Source of the DNA: Loktanella fryxellensis
Lineage (GTDB): Bacteria > Pseudomonadota > Alphaproteobacteria > Rhodobacterales > Rhodobacteraceae
Direction: 5' to 3'
Assembly: GCF_900110065.1 (NCBI RefSeq)
Contig: NZ_FOCI01000010.1
Span: 1-64,000, forward strand
DNA length: 64,000 bases
Shown here: positions 37,118-45,675 of the stretch, in pieces
Layout: each line of letters opens with the position of its first letter
How positions within the stretch are numbered: position 1 is the first letter of the stretch
Made by a program: the position numbers and the translations under genes
The notes under the pieces: model-generated
What the model saw: the letters and a program-made list of their open reading frames with translations, nothing else
Databases searched by the model: none
Told to the model about the DNA's origin: nothing

Positions 37118-38338
37118 ATGTATGACATGGCGATCCTGTGGGAATGGCTGGCCTTTGCGGTGCGCTGGACCCACGTCATCACGGCAATCGCGTGGATCGG
37201 GTCCAGCTTCTACTTCATCGCGCTGGATCTGGGCCTGAACCGCAACGTCCCCGGTCCGGCGGACGGAGAGGAGTGGCAGGTCCACGGCGGCGGCTTCTAC
37301 CACATCCAGAAATACCTCGTGGCGCCAGATGCGATGCCCGCCCACCTGACGTGGTTCAAGTGGGAGAGTTACGCCACATGGCTGTCCGGTTTTGCGCTGC
37401 TGATGGTGGTCTATTGGGCGGGTGCGAACCTGTATCTGATCGACCCGGCCCGCGCCGATCTGGCGGTGTGGCAGGCCATCGCCCTGTCGGCGGCGTCGTT
37501 GGCGGTGGGCTGGCTGATCTACGACGGCTTGTGCAAATCGGCGCTGGGCGAGCGGCCCACGGTCCTGATGCTGCTGCTGTTCGTGGTCCTGGTGGTGATG
37601 AGCTGGGGTTACAATCAGGTCTTCACGGGCCGCGCTGCGCTTCTGCACCTTGGCGCTTTCACCGCGACCATCATGACGGCCAACGTGTTCCTGATCATCA
37701 TGCCGAACCAGCGCATCGTGGTCGCCGACCTGAAGGCGGGGCGCAAGCCCGATCCGAAGTACGGCAAGATCGCCAAGCTGCGCAGCACCCACAACAACTA
37801 CCTGACGCTGCCGGTCATCTTCCTGATGCTGTCGAACCACTATCCGCTGGCCTTCGGCACGCAGTATGCATGGATCATCGCCGCGCTGGTGTTCCTGCTG
37901 GGGGTGACGATCCGGCACTACTTCAACTCGATGCACGCGCGCCGCGGCAAGCCGACCTGGACGTGGGCCGCGACGGTCATCATCTTTATCGTGATGGCGT
38001 GGCTGTCCACCTTTCCGGGGCACGACACGTACGAGGAGTCGGAGGCACGCGCCCTGACCGCTGCGGAACAGCGTTTCGCGTCTGCCGAGGGATTCACCGA
38101 GGCGGCCCAGATCGTGCAGGGCCGCTGTTCCATGTGCCACGCAAGAGAGCCGGTGTGGGACGGCATCCGCTGGGCGCCCAAGGGTGTGTTTCTGGAAACC
38201 GATGCCGACATCGCGCGCCACGCGGGGCAGATCTACGTGCAGTCCGCGATCAGCCACGCGATGCCGCCCGCCAACGTGACCGAGATCAGCGACGCGGACC
38301 GCGCGGCATTGGCCCGCTGGTTCCGCGCCGCGTCATAA
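37118..38338 (+). CDS. puuD: membrane urate oxidase PuuD with C-terminal cytochrome c
   Basis: PuuD oxidises urate to 5-hydroxyisourate and feeds electrons to the respiratory chain. The 406-residue protein has about eight membrane spans (from VRWTHVITAIAWIGSSFYF) and a C-terminal c-type heme domain with CSMCH at residues 337-341. The distal Met ligand is probably in SHAMPPAN. The domain must be periplasmic to receive heme. It is divergent from puuE-uraD, so both likely share regulation. 5-hydroxyisourate hydrolase is not in the window. Confidence 0.93.
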   Translation: MYDMAILWEWLAFAVRWTHVITAIAWIGSSFYFIALDLGLNRNVPGPADGEEWQVHGGGFYHIQKYLVAPDAMPAHLTWFKWESYATWLSGFALLMVVYWAGANLYLIDPARADLAVWQAIALSAASLAVGWLIYDGLCKSALGERPTVLMLLLFVVLVVMSWGYNQVFTGRAALLHLGAFTATIMTANVFLIIMPNQRIVVADLKAGRKPDPKYGKIAKLRSTHNNYLTLPVIFLMLSNHYPLAFGTQYAWIIAALVFLLGVTIRHYFNSMHARRGKPTWTWAATVIIFIVMAWLSTFPGHDTYEESEARALTAAEQRFASAEGFTEAAQIVQGRCSMCHAREPVWDGIRWAPKGVFLETDADIARHAGQIYVQSAISHAMPPANVTEISDADRAALARWFRAAS

Positions 38339-38344
38339 GGGGCG

Positions 38345-38947
38345 TCAGCCGCCGCGACGGGACATTTCCGACTGGATGTTGAACTGCGCGTCGTTGATGG
38401 CAGCCCCCGGCGTCAGGTCGTTCAGGATCACCGTGGTCTGATCGCCCACCTCGTCGGTGACGATCCACTGGCGCAATTCGACCGGGTTCGCGGTGAACAC
38501 CAGTTGGATGTTGCCGTACTGCGGATTGGCCGGGTCCTGCGCCGTGATCGTCGTCGTGGTGCCGTCCGACACGCGGTTCGTCACCATGCTGGCCTGACCC
38601 AGATCGACGTTGCGTTCGAGGATGATGTTCAGCGGCGTCTGGTTCAGGGGATAACGCTCGGCCGGGGTGTTCGACTTGGGGTCGAACACGGCGACCTGAC
38701 CACCGCCCGCCATGACCAACGAATTGTCCGGGGCATTGTATTCGAACCGGATGCGACCGGGCCGCTTGATGTACAGCTGTCCGGTGGACAGCGTCCCGTC
38801 GCCGTTGATCTGCGTGAACCCACCCTGAGCCGTCTGCAGCTGGTTGAGGTAGGCCGACACCTCGTTCAGGGACAATTCCTGCGCCTGGGCCATGCCACCG
38901 GCCATGGCCAATGCGGCGGCAGAGAGGAGGAGTGTGCGTCTGTTCAT
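38345..38947 (-). CDS. lolA: outer-membrane lipoprotein carrier protein LolA
   Basis: LolA carries lipoproteins across the periplasm to the outer membrane. The 200-residue protein has a signal peptide (MNRRTLLLSAAALAMAGGMAQAQ) followed by the beta-barrel cover: LNQLQTAQGGFTQIN, GQLYIKRPGRIRFEYNAPDNS and the C-terminal strand VILNDLTPGAAINDAQFNI. AGGTGA precedes the start. It converges on puuD. In many relatives lolA directly follows ftsK; here a purine-degradation block lies between them. Confidence 0.93.
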   Translation of the reverse strand: MNRRTLLLSAAALAMAGGMAQAQELSLNEVSAYLNQLQTAQGGFTQINGDGTLSTGQLYIKRPGRIRFEYNAPDNSLVMAGGGQVAVFDPKSNTPAERYPLNQTPLNIILERNVDLGQASMVTNRVSDGTTTTITAQDPANPQYGNIQLVFTANPVELRQWIVTDEVGDQTTVILNDLTPGAAINDAQFNIQSEMSRRGG

Positions 38948-39078
38948 GGCTTTCACCTGTGGTTGCTTGACCACCGACATAGGGCGGTGGTGTTGCCATT
39001 GGTATGCCGCAGACCCGGATGACATGCGATAACGCCCCGTCGATACGGGCTGACGGGCTGTTATCCGCCTCCTGTGGA

Positions 39079-39102
39079 ACAATGCGGCGTGCGCTGCATT
39101 GT
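39079..39102. promoter_or_regulatory. dyad operator candidate upstream of dps
   Basis: ACAATGCGGCG and CGCTGCATTGT form 11-base arms with one mismatch around a 2-base centre. The dyad ends 50 bases before the dps start, where an iron or peroxide regulator could act. No match to a named operator is claimed. Confidence 0.4.
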
Positions 39103-39152
39103 CCTGCGTCAGACGGCGGCACGCGTTGCCGCACAGGTTCAGGAGTTGTCCC

Positions 39153-39632
39153 ATGACAGATACATTCGTTGCCGGCCTCGACGGTCAGGCCCGTAAGAAA
39201 TCAATCGACGTGCTGAACGGCTGCGTCGCAGAAACCATCGCTCTGCGCCTTGCGGTGAAGCAGGCGCACTGGAACCTGAAGGGGCCGGGCTTCATCGGTG
39301 TCCACGAGTTGCTGGATGCAGTGTCGGCCCGTCTGGGTGAAAGCACCGACACGATGGCCGAACGCGCCGTCGTTCTGGGCGGTACCGCACACGGCACGCT
39401 GGAAGCGGTGTCGGAAAGCGTCGAGATGAAGGCCTATCCGGTCGAAGAGCAGGACATCAACGCCCACATCAAGGCGCTGAAGGACCGTTTCCTGACCGTG
39501 GGCGAAAAGATCCGCAAGGGCATCGACGCGACGGGTGATGCGGGCGACGAAGGCACCGCCGACGTGCTGACCGAAGTCAGCCGTGCCGTCGATCAGGACG
39601 CATGGTTCATCGGCGCCAACGCGCCGCGCTGA
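39153..39632 (+). CDS. dps: DNA-protection ferritin-like protein Dps
   Basis: Dps forms a 12-mer that oxidises and stores iron and shields DNA in stress. The 159-residue protein has the ferroxidase-site motif LAVKQAHWNLKGPGFIGVHELLD (His, Asp/Glu set) and ESTDTMAERAVVLGG, with the four-helix pattern throughout. The ATG at 39153 has AGGAG upstream. A 200-base region with a dyad precedes it. Confidence 0.95.
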   Translation: MTDTFVAGLDGQARKKSIDVLNGCVAETIALRLAVKQAHWNLKGPGFIGVHELLDAVSARLGESTDTMAERAVVLGGTAHGTLEAVSESVEMKAYPVEEQDINAHIKALKDRFLTVGEKIRKGIDATGDAGDEGTADVLTEVSRAVDQDAWFIGANAPR

Positions 39633-39641
39633 ACGATGACC

Positions 39642-39667
39642 GGCGCGCCCTCTGCGGACGGCGCGCC
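39642..39667. terminator. GGCGCGCC hairpin between dps and the transglycosylase
   Basis: Two copies of the palindrome GGCGCGCC flank a 10-base loop between the converging ends of dps and the SLT gene. There is no T run. It could act as a two-way terminator. Confidence 0.45.
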
Positions 39668-39674
39668 ACATGCC

Positions 39675-40259
39675 TCAGCGTTTGCGGCAGGCCCGCAGTT
39701 GTGTGTCATAGCGCAGGGCACGCGCCTCTACATCGCTTGCAACGCGAATCAGCCAGTCCTTGCTGCGCCACGTGCCGCGCATGAACCCGCTGCGACCGTC
39801 GTGATACGCAAGATACTGGTTGCGCACGTCGGTCATCTGCACACCCGTTTCGCGAACGGTAGCGGTCATGTACCACCCCATGAAATCGGTCGCATCATGG
39901 ATGTCCTCACGCTTCGCGCGGCGATTGCCGGTCGCAACCACGTATTCGTCCCACGTCCCGTCCAGGGCCTGGCTGTATCCCGTCGCCGAGGACTGCCGCC
40001 CGATGGGAATCACGCCCAGGGCGAACTGGTGCGGCGGGCGGTTGTTTCCGATGAACTTCGATTCCTGATAGATGATCGCCATCAGGGCGGGCATGGGAAC
40101 ACCATACCGATCTTCGACCCGCTTGAAGGCACGCCGGTATTCCGGTCGCTCCGACAGGATGTTGCAGGCGTTTTCAAGGTCGCGCGGGGCCGTAAACTCG
40201 CGGCTGCCACAGGAACCCAGCAGCGCAAGCAACACCAGTGCGCGAAAGAAACTGCTCAT
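39675..40259 (-). CDS. lytic transglycosylase-like lipoprotein
   Basis: This 194-residue protein has a lipoprotein signal (LVLLALLGSC, lipobox LGSC, Cys about 17). The domain has the SLT features of MltE-like transglycosylases: VPMPALMAIIYQESKF with a catalytic Glu, GVIPIGRQSSATGYSQALDGTWDEY and DFMGWYM. It probably cleaves peptidoglycan at the outer membrane inner face. The context gives no further clue. Confidence 0.88.
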   Translation of the reverse strand: MSSFFRALVLLALLGSCGSREFTAPRDLENACNILSERPEYRRAFKRVEDRYGVPMPALMAIIYQESKFIGNNRPPHQFALGVIPIGRQSSATGYSQALDGTWDEYVVATGNRRAKREDIHDATDFMGWYMTATVRETGVQMTDVRNQYLAYHDGRSGFMRGTWRSKDWLIRVASDVEARALRYDTQLRACRKR

Positions 40260-40477
40260 ATGCCTCTCGCTTTTCGTCTTTTATTTTGTCCAAGCCTAAC
40301 CGGGCGGACGCGATTTGTGAACGATCAACATGGGCTGCGGCGATCACGAATGGCGGGGGGGCGACAATCCGCCAAACGCGGTTCTCCGCCGACAGACTGT
40401 TTCTGGTTTACAAGGCCTGAAATATGGACTTTTGCGGACGAAACCCGTTAACTGAACGGATGGTAGAGGTTGTATCC

Positions 40478-40804
40478 ATGTTCAAGACACGCGCGAAATA
40501 CCACCTCGGCCAGGTCGTCAGGCATCGCAAACACCCGTTTCGCGGCGTCGTTTTCGACGTCGATGCGATCTTTTCCAACACCGACGCATGGTACGAGGCG
40601 ATTCCCGAGGAGTCGCGTCCCGCCAAGGATCAGCCCTACTACCACCTGCTGGCCGAGAACGATCAGAGCTTTTACGTGGCCTATGTGTCGGAACAGAACC
40701 TCGTCGCCGACTACTCCGGCGAGCCGGTGGATCACCCCGACCTGCCGGACCTGTTCGGGGATTTCGAGGATGGTCACTATCCCCTGCATGTGCAGATGAA
40801 CTGA
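40478..40804 (+). CDS. hspQ: heat shock protein HspQ
   Basis: HspQ is a small heat-shock protein, first known as a hemimethylated-DNA binding protein (YccV), that helps Lon degrade substrates. The 108-residue protein has YHLGQVVRHRKHPFRGVVFDVD and QPYYHLLAENDQSFYVAYVSEQNL. The ATG at 40478 has AGAGG upstream. The 218-base gap before it shows no recognisable heat-shock (RpoH) promoter to me. It converges on the gamma-glutamyltransferase gene. Confidence 0.94.
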   Translation: MFKTRAKYHLGQVVRHRKHPFRGVVFDVDAIFSNTDAWYEAIPEESRPAKDQPYYHLLAENDQSFYVAYVSEQNLVADYSGEPVDHPDLPDLFGDFEDGHYPLHVQMN

Positions 40805-40805
40805 C

Positions 40806-42383
40806 CTAGTAGCCCAGTGCGCAACCATCCTTGCGCGCGTCAGATCCGCCCACCAGAACACCGTCGTCCCGCATCAGGATCGCCTGCGCACCGCCGATCG
40901 GCGTGTCCGGCGTGACGATGCTGTGGCCCATGTCGGCCAAGGTGCTGCGCACCGTATCGCCATACCCGCGTTCCATCCGCAATTCGCCCTTGTCGGCAAA
41001 GGCGCGGGGGCTGTCGATGGCGGCCTGCGGGTCCATGCCGAAATCCGTGACGTTCGACACGAACCGCGCATGACCGGTGCATTGATACGCCCCGCCCATC
41101 ACGCCGAACGGCATGACCGTGCGCCCGTTCCGTTGCAGCATCGCGGGAATGATCGTGTGCATGGGCCGCTTGCCGGGACCGCCTTCGTTCGGGTGCCCCG
41201 GTTCCAGCGTGAACCCCGCACCGCGGTTCTGATAGAGGATGCCGAACCTGTCCGACGCGATCCCCGATCCGAAGCCGTGGAAGATCGAATAGATCAGCGA
41301 CACGGCCATGCGGTCGCGGTCCACCACGGTGATATAGACCGTGTCCTTGTGCACCGCCTCGGCCGCCGCGGGCAGGCTGGGCATGGCGCGTGCGGGGTCG
41401 ATCAACGCTGCCAGCGCGCGCGCCGTGTCGGGCGACAGCAGGTGATCCAATCGGGTGGCGTGGTCCGGGTCGGCCACGAACCTGTTGCGTGCGTCGTAGG
41501 CCAGCTTGGTGGCCTCTGCCTCGATATGCACGCGCTGGGCGCCCCAGGGGTCCATCGCCGCGATGTCGAAGTGCTGCAGGATGTTCAGGATCAGGATGGC
41601 GATGGCGCCCTGACCGTTCGGCGGATGTTCGAACAGGTCGAGGCCGCCATAGCCGCCCTGCACCGGATCGGTCCAGGTGCAGCGGGTCGCGTCCAGATCG
41701 TCCAGCGTCATGGTGCCGCCTGCGGCGCGCAGGGACGTGACCAGATCGCAGGCCACCTCGCCTTCGTAGAAACCGGCGCGACCCTCCGTCGCGACACGGC
41801 GCAGCACGTCGGCCTGACCCGGCGCGCGGAACATCTGGCCCACCGCCGGGACCTGACCGTCCAGCAGATACCGGTTGCGCGCCACGCCCTGCAGCGCCGG
41901 CGAATCCTGGACCCAGTCGAAGGCGACGCGCGGGGCGATCGGCACGCCCGCCTCGGCATAGTGGATCGCGGGGGCGAGCACCGCCTTCAGCCCCAGCCTG
42001 CCCCAGTCGCGCGACAGGGTGCAGAACGCGTCGACGGCACCGGGGCAGGTGACGGCTGTCGGGTGGTTCAGCGGGATGGTGGTCAGCCCCTGCGCCCGCA
42101 GGTCGTTGGCCGACCATCCGGCGGGCGCGCGGCCGGATCCGTTCAGCGCCAGCACGCGGTCCGTGCCGGGCGGCGTCAGCAGCACGAAGCAGTCGCCGCC
42201 AAGCCCCGTCATCGACGGCTCGCAGATCCCCAGCAGCACCGCCCCGGCAATGGCGGCGTCAACGGCATTTCCGCCCGCCTCCAGCATCTGGACGGCGACC
42301 TTGGCCGCCAGCGGATGCGAGGTGGCGCACATGCCGTTCGTCGCATAGGTGGCCGACCGGCCCGGTGTGTGGAAATCGCGCAT
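40806..42383 (-). CDS. gamma-glutamyltransferase
   Basis: The 525-residue protein belongs to the self-cleaving Ntn-hydrolase gamma-glutamyltransferase family that breaks down glutathione and gamma-glutamyl compounds. The large-subunit core AGGNAVDAAIAGAVLLGICEPSMTGLGGDCF and the autoprocessing site in HKDTVYITVVDRDRMAVSL are present, with the nucleophile Thr following KD. No signal peptide is evident from the ATG at 42383, suggesting a cytoplasmic protein or a related acylase of the same family. The open frame extends further, but homology begins here. Confidence 0.9.
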   Translation of the reverse strand: MRDFHTPGRSATYATNGMCATSHPLAAKVAVQMLEAGGNAVDAAIAGAVLLGICEPSMTGLGGDCFVLLTPPGTDRVLALNGSGRAPAGWSANDLRAQGLTTIPLNHPTAVTCPGAVDAFCTLSRDWGRLGLKAVLAPAIHYAEAGVPIAPRVAFDWVQDSPALQGVARNRYLLDGQVPAVGQMFRAPGQADVLRRVATEGRAGFYEGEVACDLVTSLRAAGGTMTLDDLDATRCTWTDPVQGGYGGLDLFEHPPNGQGAIAILILNILQHFDIAAMDPWGAQRVHIEAEATKLAYDARNRFVADPDHATRLDHLLSPDTARALAALIDPARAMPSLPAAAEAVHKDTVYITVVDRDRMAVSLIYSIFHGFGSGIASDRFGILYQNRGAGFTLEPGHPNEGGPGKRPMHTIIPAMLQRNGRTVMPFGVMGGAYQCTGHARFVSNVTDFGMDPQAAIDSPRAFADKGELRMERGYGDTVRSTLADMGHSIVTPDTPIGGAQAILMRDDGVLVGGSDARKDGCALGY

Positions 42384-42618
42384 GGTTGGCCCCCCGTTTC
42401 CATGCAAACGTCGGGCATCGCTGGCGAAAAGGCAACAGCATCGGGAGGGAGGGGGGAGGGTTCGGCACCGCGTCACTGGGTGGGGGCTTTGACGACGCGG
42501 CGCCGAGAAGCTTTTGCAGCTACGCCGTCACGGTGCCATCGTCTTGTGGCGGTGGTTGGGTTGCGGCATGGCCTTTTCAGGGCTTTTTCGGACCCGCGCA
42601 ACACGCTAGATCCGTGAC

Positions 42619-43080
42619 ATGACACAGGTAGATTATCCGACCCTCGCCCGCACCCTCGCATCCCTCACCGAAGGCGAGGACGATACTGTCGCCCTGATGG
42701 CCACCGTCGCCTGCGAGGTGCATCACAGCGACGACCGGTTCGACTGGACCGGATTCTACCGCGTCACCGCGCCGGACATGTTGAAGATCGGCCCCTATCA
42801 GGGCGGTCACGGGTGCCTTGTCATCCCCTTTGCGCGTGGTGTCTGTGGGGCTGCGGCGCGGACGGGGCAGGTCCAGCTCGTGCCGGATGTCGAGGCCTTC
42901 GATGGCCATATCGCCTGCGCCAGCTCGACCCGGTCGGAACTGGTACTGCCCGTCTGGGGGGGCGACGGTGCGCTGCTGGGCGTGTTCGACATCGACAGCG
43001 ATCAACCCGATGCCTTTACCACCGACGATGCGGACGCGCTGTCGGCGATCCTGCACGCGACCTTCGCCCGCGGGGTTTGA
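42619..43080 (+). CDS. free methionine-(R)-sulfoxide reductase, GAF-type
   Basis: This 153-residue protein is a stand-alone GAF domain of the fRMsr type, which reduces free methionine-R-sulfoxide. The three conserved cysteines are visible in GGHGCLVIPF, ARGVCGAAA and GHIACASSTRSELVLP, with the C-terminal LGVFDIDSDQPDAFT. The first part DRFDWTGFYRV also fits. It is divergent from the gamma-glutamyltransferase gene and ends before a bidirectional hairpin. Confidence 0.9.
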   Translation: MTQVDYPTLARTLASLTEGEDDTVALMATVACEVHHSDDRFDWTGFYRVTAPDMLKIGPYQGGHGCLVIPFARGVCGAAARTGQVQLVPDVEAFDGHIACASSTRSELVLPVWGGDGALLGVFDIDSDQPDAFTTDDADALSAILHATFARGV

Positions 43081-43094
43081 GCGCCGGACAGTAA

Positions 43095-43124
43095 GACGCC
43101 CCGTCCGATCGGGAACGGGGCGTC
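43095..43124. terminator. bidirectional hairpin between fRMsr and ctpA
   Basis: GACGCCCCGT and ACGGGGCGTC form an exact 10-bp stem around a 10-base loop between the two convergent genes. No T run is present on either strand. Confidence 0.7.
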
Positions 43125-43143
43125 ATGAATAGCCGGAATGGGG

Positions 43144-44562
43144 TCAGTTGTTGGCGGGTGCTTCAGCACCATCTTCGCTGGCCGGGGCGACCGCGTCGGT
43201 CATGGTCACATCGACCTCGACCTGCGGCCCCAGCGCCTGCAATCCTTTCAGGATGTCGATGGCATAGGCCAGTTGGTAGTCTTCGTCGCGCAGGGCGGCG
43301 GCGGCTTCGGTCCGCGCGCGGTCTTCCTCGATCTGCTGGATCTCGTCCTCGCTCAGGCTGTCGTTGGCCAGCGTGCCGCGCAGGTCCGCTTCCGACCGCA
43401 TCTGCTGCGCCATGCTTTCGGCCTCGGCCTCTGCGCTTTCGTCGACGGGTTCGGGGATTGGCTGTTCCACGATGATGTCGGGCGAAATGCCGAGGTTCTG
43501 GATCGACCGCCCGGACGGCGTGTAATAGCGCGCCGTCGTCAGCCGCATCGCACCGCTGCCCTGCAACGGCACGACGGTCTGCACGGACCCCTTGCCGAAG
43601 GATTTCGTGCCCACCACGATGGCCCGGCGGTGATCCTGCAACGCCCCGGCCACGATTTCGGACGCGGACGCCGAACCGCCGTTGATCAGCACGACGATGG
43701 GCAGGCCCTGCGCCAGATCGCCGGCCGTCGCGTTGAAGCGGTCGCTTTCGGCGACGTTGCGGCCACGGGTCGAGACGATCTCGCCCCCGTCCAGGAACGC
43801 ATCCGACACATAGACCGCCTGATTGAGCAGCCCGCCCGGGTTGTTGCGCAGGTCCAGCACGACCCCGTCGACGTTCTCGTTTCCGCCGGCAGCCTCGATC
43901 TGGGCGTTCAGGCCTTCTTCGAGGTTCGCAAACGTCTGCGCGTTGAACGTGGTGACGCGAAGGACGACCGCCTCGCCCTCTGTCCGGGCGCGCACGGCGG
44001 TCAGCTTGATCGTGTCGCGCACGATGGACACGTCGAAGGGTTCCGGCGTCTCGCCACGCACGACACTGATGATGACCTCTGACCCCACGGGGCCGCGCAG
44101 CAGTTCCAGCGCCTCGTCCAGCGTCAGGCCGAGCACGCTTTCGCCATCCACGGCGGTGATGTAATCGTTGGCCATCATGCCAGCGGCAGCGGCTGGCGTG
44201 CCGTCTATGGGCGAGACGACCTTGACCCAGCCTTCTTCCTGCGTGACCTCCAGCCCCAGCCCGCCGAATTCGCCGCTGGTCTGGACCTGCATGTCGGCGG
44301 CGTCATCCGCCGACAGATAGGACGAATGCGGATCGAGCGAGGTCAGCATCCCGTTGATCGCAGCCTCGATCAGCGCCTTGTCGTCCACATCCTCGACATA
44401 GCCTTGGCGGATCCGCTCGAAGATGTCGCCGAACAGGTCGAGTTGTTCGTAAACGCTGGGTTCGGTGGCAGTGGTCTGCGCAATCAGCGGGCCGGCGAAC
44501 TGGGTGGTCGCCACCAGACCCAGAACGGTGCCGCCTGCCGCGGCCATCATCAGCTTCTTCAT
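43144..44562 (-). CDS. ctpA: S41 carboxy-terminal processing protease
   Basis: CtpA is a periplasmic protease that cleaves near the C-termini of substrates, often peptidoglycan hydrolases. The 472-residue protein has an N-terminal signal segment (AAAGGTVLGLVATTQFAGP), a PDZ domain (FGGLGLEVTQEEGWVKVV) and the Ser/Lys catalytic core in INGGSASASEIVAGAL and GTKSFGKGSVQTVV. A Glu-rich tail (about residues 365-440) is long. It is the last gene of gpmI-envC-ctpA, 12 bases after envC. Confidence 0.95.
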   Translation of the reverse strand: MKKLMMAAAGGTVLGLVATTQFAGPLIAQTTATEPSVYEQLDLFGDIFERIRQGYVEDVDDKALIEAAINGMLTSLDPHSSYLSADDAADMQVQTSGEFGGLGLEVTQEEGWVKVVSPIDGTPAAAAGMMANDYITAVDGESVLGLTLDEALELLRGPVGSEVIISVVRGETPEPFDVSIVRDTIKLTAVRARTEGEAVVLRVTTFNAQTFANLEEGLNAQIEAAGGNENVDGVVLDLRNNPGGLLNQAVYVSDAFLDGGEIVSTRGRNVAESDRFNATAGDLAQGLPIVVLINGGSASASEIVAGALQDHRRAIVVGTKSFGKGSVQTVVPLQGSGAMRLTTARYYTPSGRSIQNLGISPDIIVEQPIPEPVDESAEAEAESMAQQMRSEADLRGTLANDSLSEDEIQQIEEDRARTEAAAALRDEDYQLAYAIDILKGLQALGPQVEVDVTMTDAVAPASEDGAEAPANN

Positions 44563-44574
44563 GGACGATCCTGT

Positions 44575-45675
44575 CTAATCCAGCGCGAACCACATGTCCG
44601 GGTTGACAGAACCTTGCCCGTCTCTGACCTCGAGATAAAGGGTCTGTGTCGCCGCAGCGGCCGATCCGGACGCATCCGGGGTCAAAATCGCGTCAACGGC
44701 GGGTTCGGTGCCACCCAGCAGGCCCAGCGGCGCGCCCGCAGGCAGCACCTGACCCGCCTCGCCATAGACGTCGGCCAGACCGCCGATCACGAACAGGATG
44801 TCCTGCGCGGGCTCCAGGATCACCACGTTGCCGTAATCCAGCAGCGGCCCCCGGAACAGCAGCGTCGCCGCCACGGGCGTCGTCACAAGCGCCTGTGGCC
44901 GTGCCGCGATCACCACGCCGGGCCGCACGATCCCCGCCGCATCGGCCGTGTTGAAGGCGCGCAGCACCGTGCCCTGCACCGGGAGCGGCAGGTCGCCCTG
45001 CGGTGTCAGGTCCGGCGACGCAACGTCCACGGTGCCTGCCAACGCCGTGGCGAAATCGGCCAGCGTGTCGGTGCTGGCCAACAGCAATGCCGTCTGCACC
45101 GCATCTTCGGTATAGCGTTGCGGCAGGTCCGTGCGGTCCGACACCGCCGCCGACAGCGCCGCCCGGGCCTCTTGCGCGCCTTGCAGGCCGTCCGCAAGGG
45201 TCTGCGCCGCGCCTTCCTGCAAGGCCTGCAAGGTGGCCAGTTCGGTCGTTTGCGCGCGCAGCGCCTCGACCTCGCGTTGCAGGGCAGGGGTCACGTCGGC
45301 GACCAGCATGCCCGACCGCGCGGTGCCCAATGGGCCGGACGGGTGCAGCAGCAACAACGGTGTCGGCGCATTGCCGATGGACGCGAGCACGCCCAGCAGT
45401 TGCGACACCTCGGCCTGCCGCGCGTCAAGTTCCAGCGCCAGCGTGTCCTGCCGCACCGCGACCCGCCGCAAGCCATCGCGCAGGGCGATCAGCCCATCCT
45501 CGTAGGCGCGCACGGTCTGCGTCAGGGCCGCGACCTGATCGCTGGCACCGCCTGCCGCCTCCAGCGCGGTGCGGGCCGACTGCAGGCGCTCTGCCGCCTG
45601 CTGCGCCGCCTCGCCCGGCGTTTGCGCCGCAACCGGAGTCGCAAGGACCATCAGGGCAAGCAGCCCGCGTTTCAC
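44575..45675 (-). CDS. EnvC-like murein hydrolase activator (degenerate M23)
   Basis: The 366-residue protein has a signal peptide (MKRGLLALMVLATPVAAQ), a coiled-coil region (about residues 22-175) and a C-terminal LytM/M23 fold. The zinc ligands of active LytM are lost: the strand that normally has HG reads YGNVVILEPAQ, and the HLHFE motif reads QTLYLEVRD. This matches EnvC, which activates amidases during division rather than cutting peptidoglycan itself. It overlaps gpmI by four bases and precedes ctpA. Confidence 0.88.
   Translation of the reverse strand: MKRGLLALMVLATPVAAQTPGEAAQQAAERLQSARTALEAAGGASDQVAALTQTVRAYEDGLIALRDGLRRVAVRQDTLALELDARQAEVSQLLGVLASIGNAPTPLLLLHPSGPLGTARSGMLVADVTPALQREVEALRAQTTELATLQALQEGAAQTLADGLQGAQEARAALSAAVSDRTDLPQRYTEDAVQTALLLASTDTLADFATALAGTVDVASPDLTPQGDLPLPVQGTVLRAFNTADAAGIVRPGVVIAARPQALVTTPVAATLLFRGPLLDYGNVVILEPAQDILFVIGGLADVYGEAGQVLPAGAPLGLLGGTEPAVDAILTPDASGSAAAATQTLYLEVRDGQGSVNPDMWFALD

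Noticed and set aside
40260-40477. Heat-shock (RpoH) promoter upstream of hspQ
   Set aside because: I found no pair of boxes resembling CTTG and CCCCAT with proper spacing.
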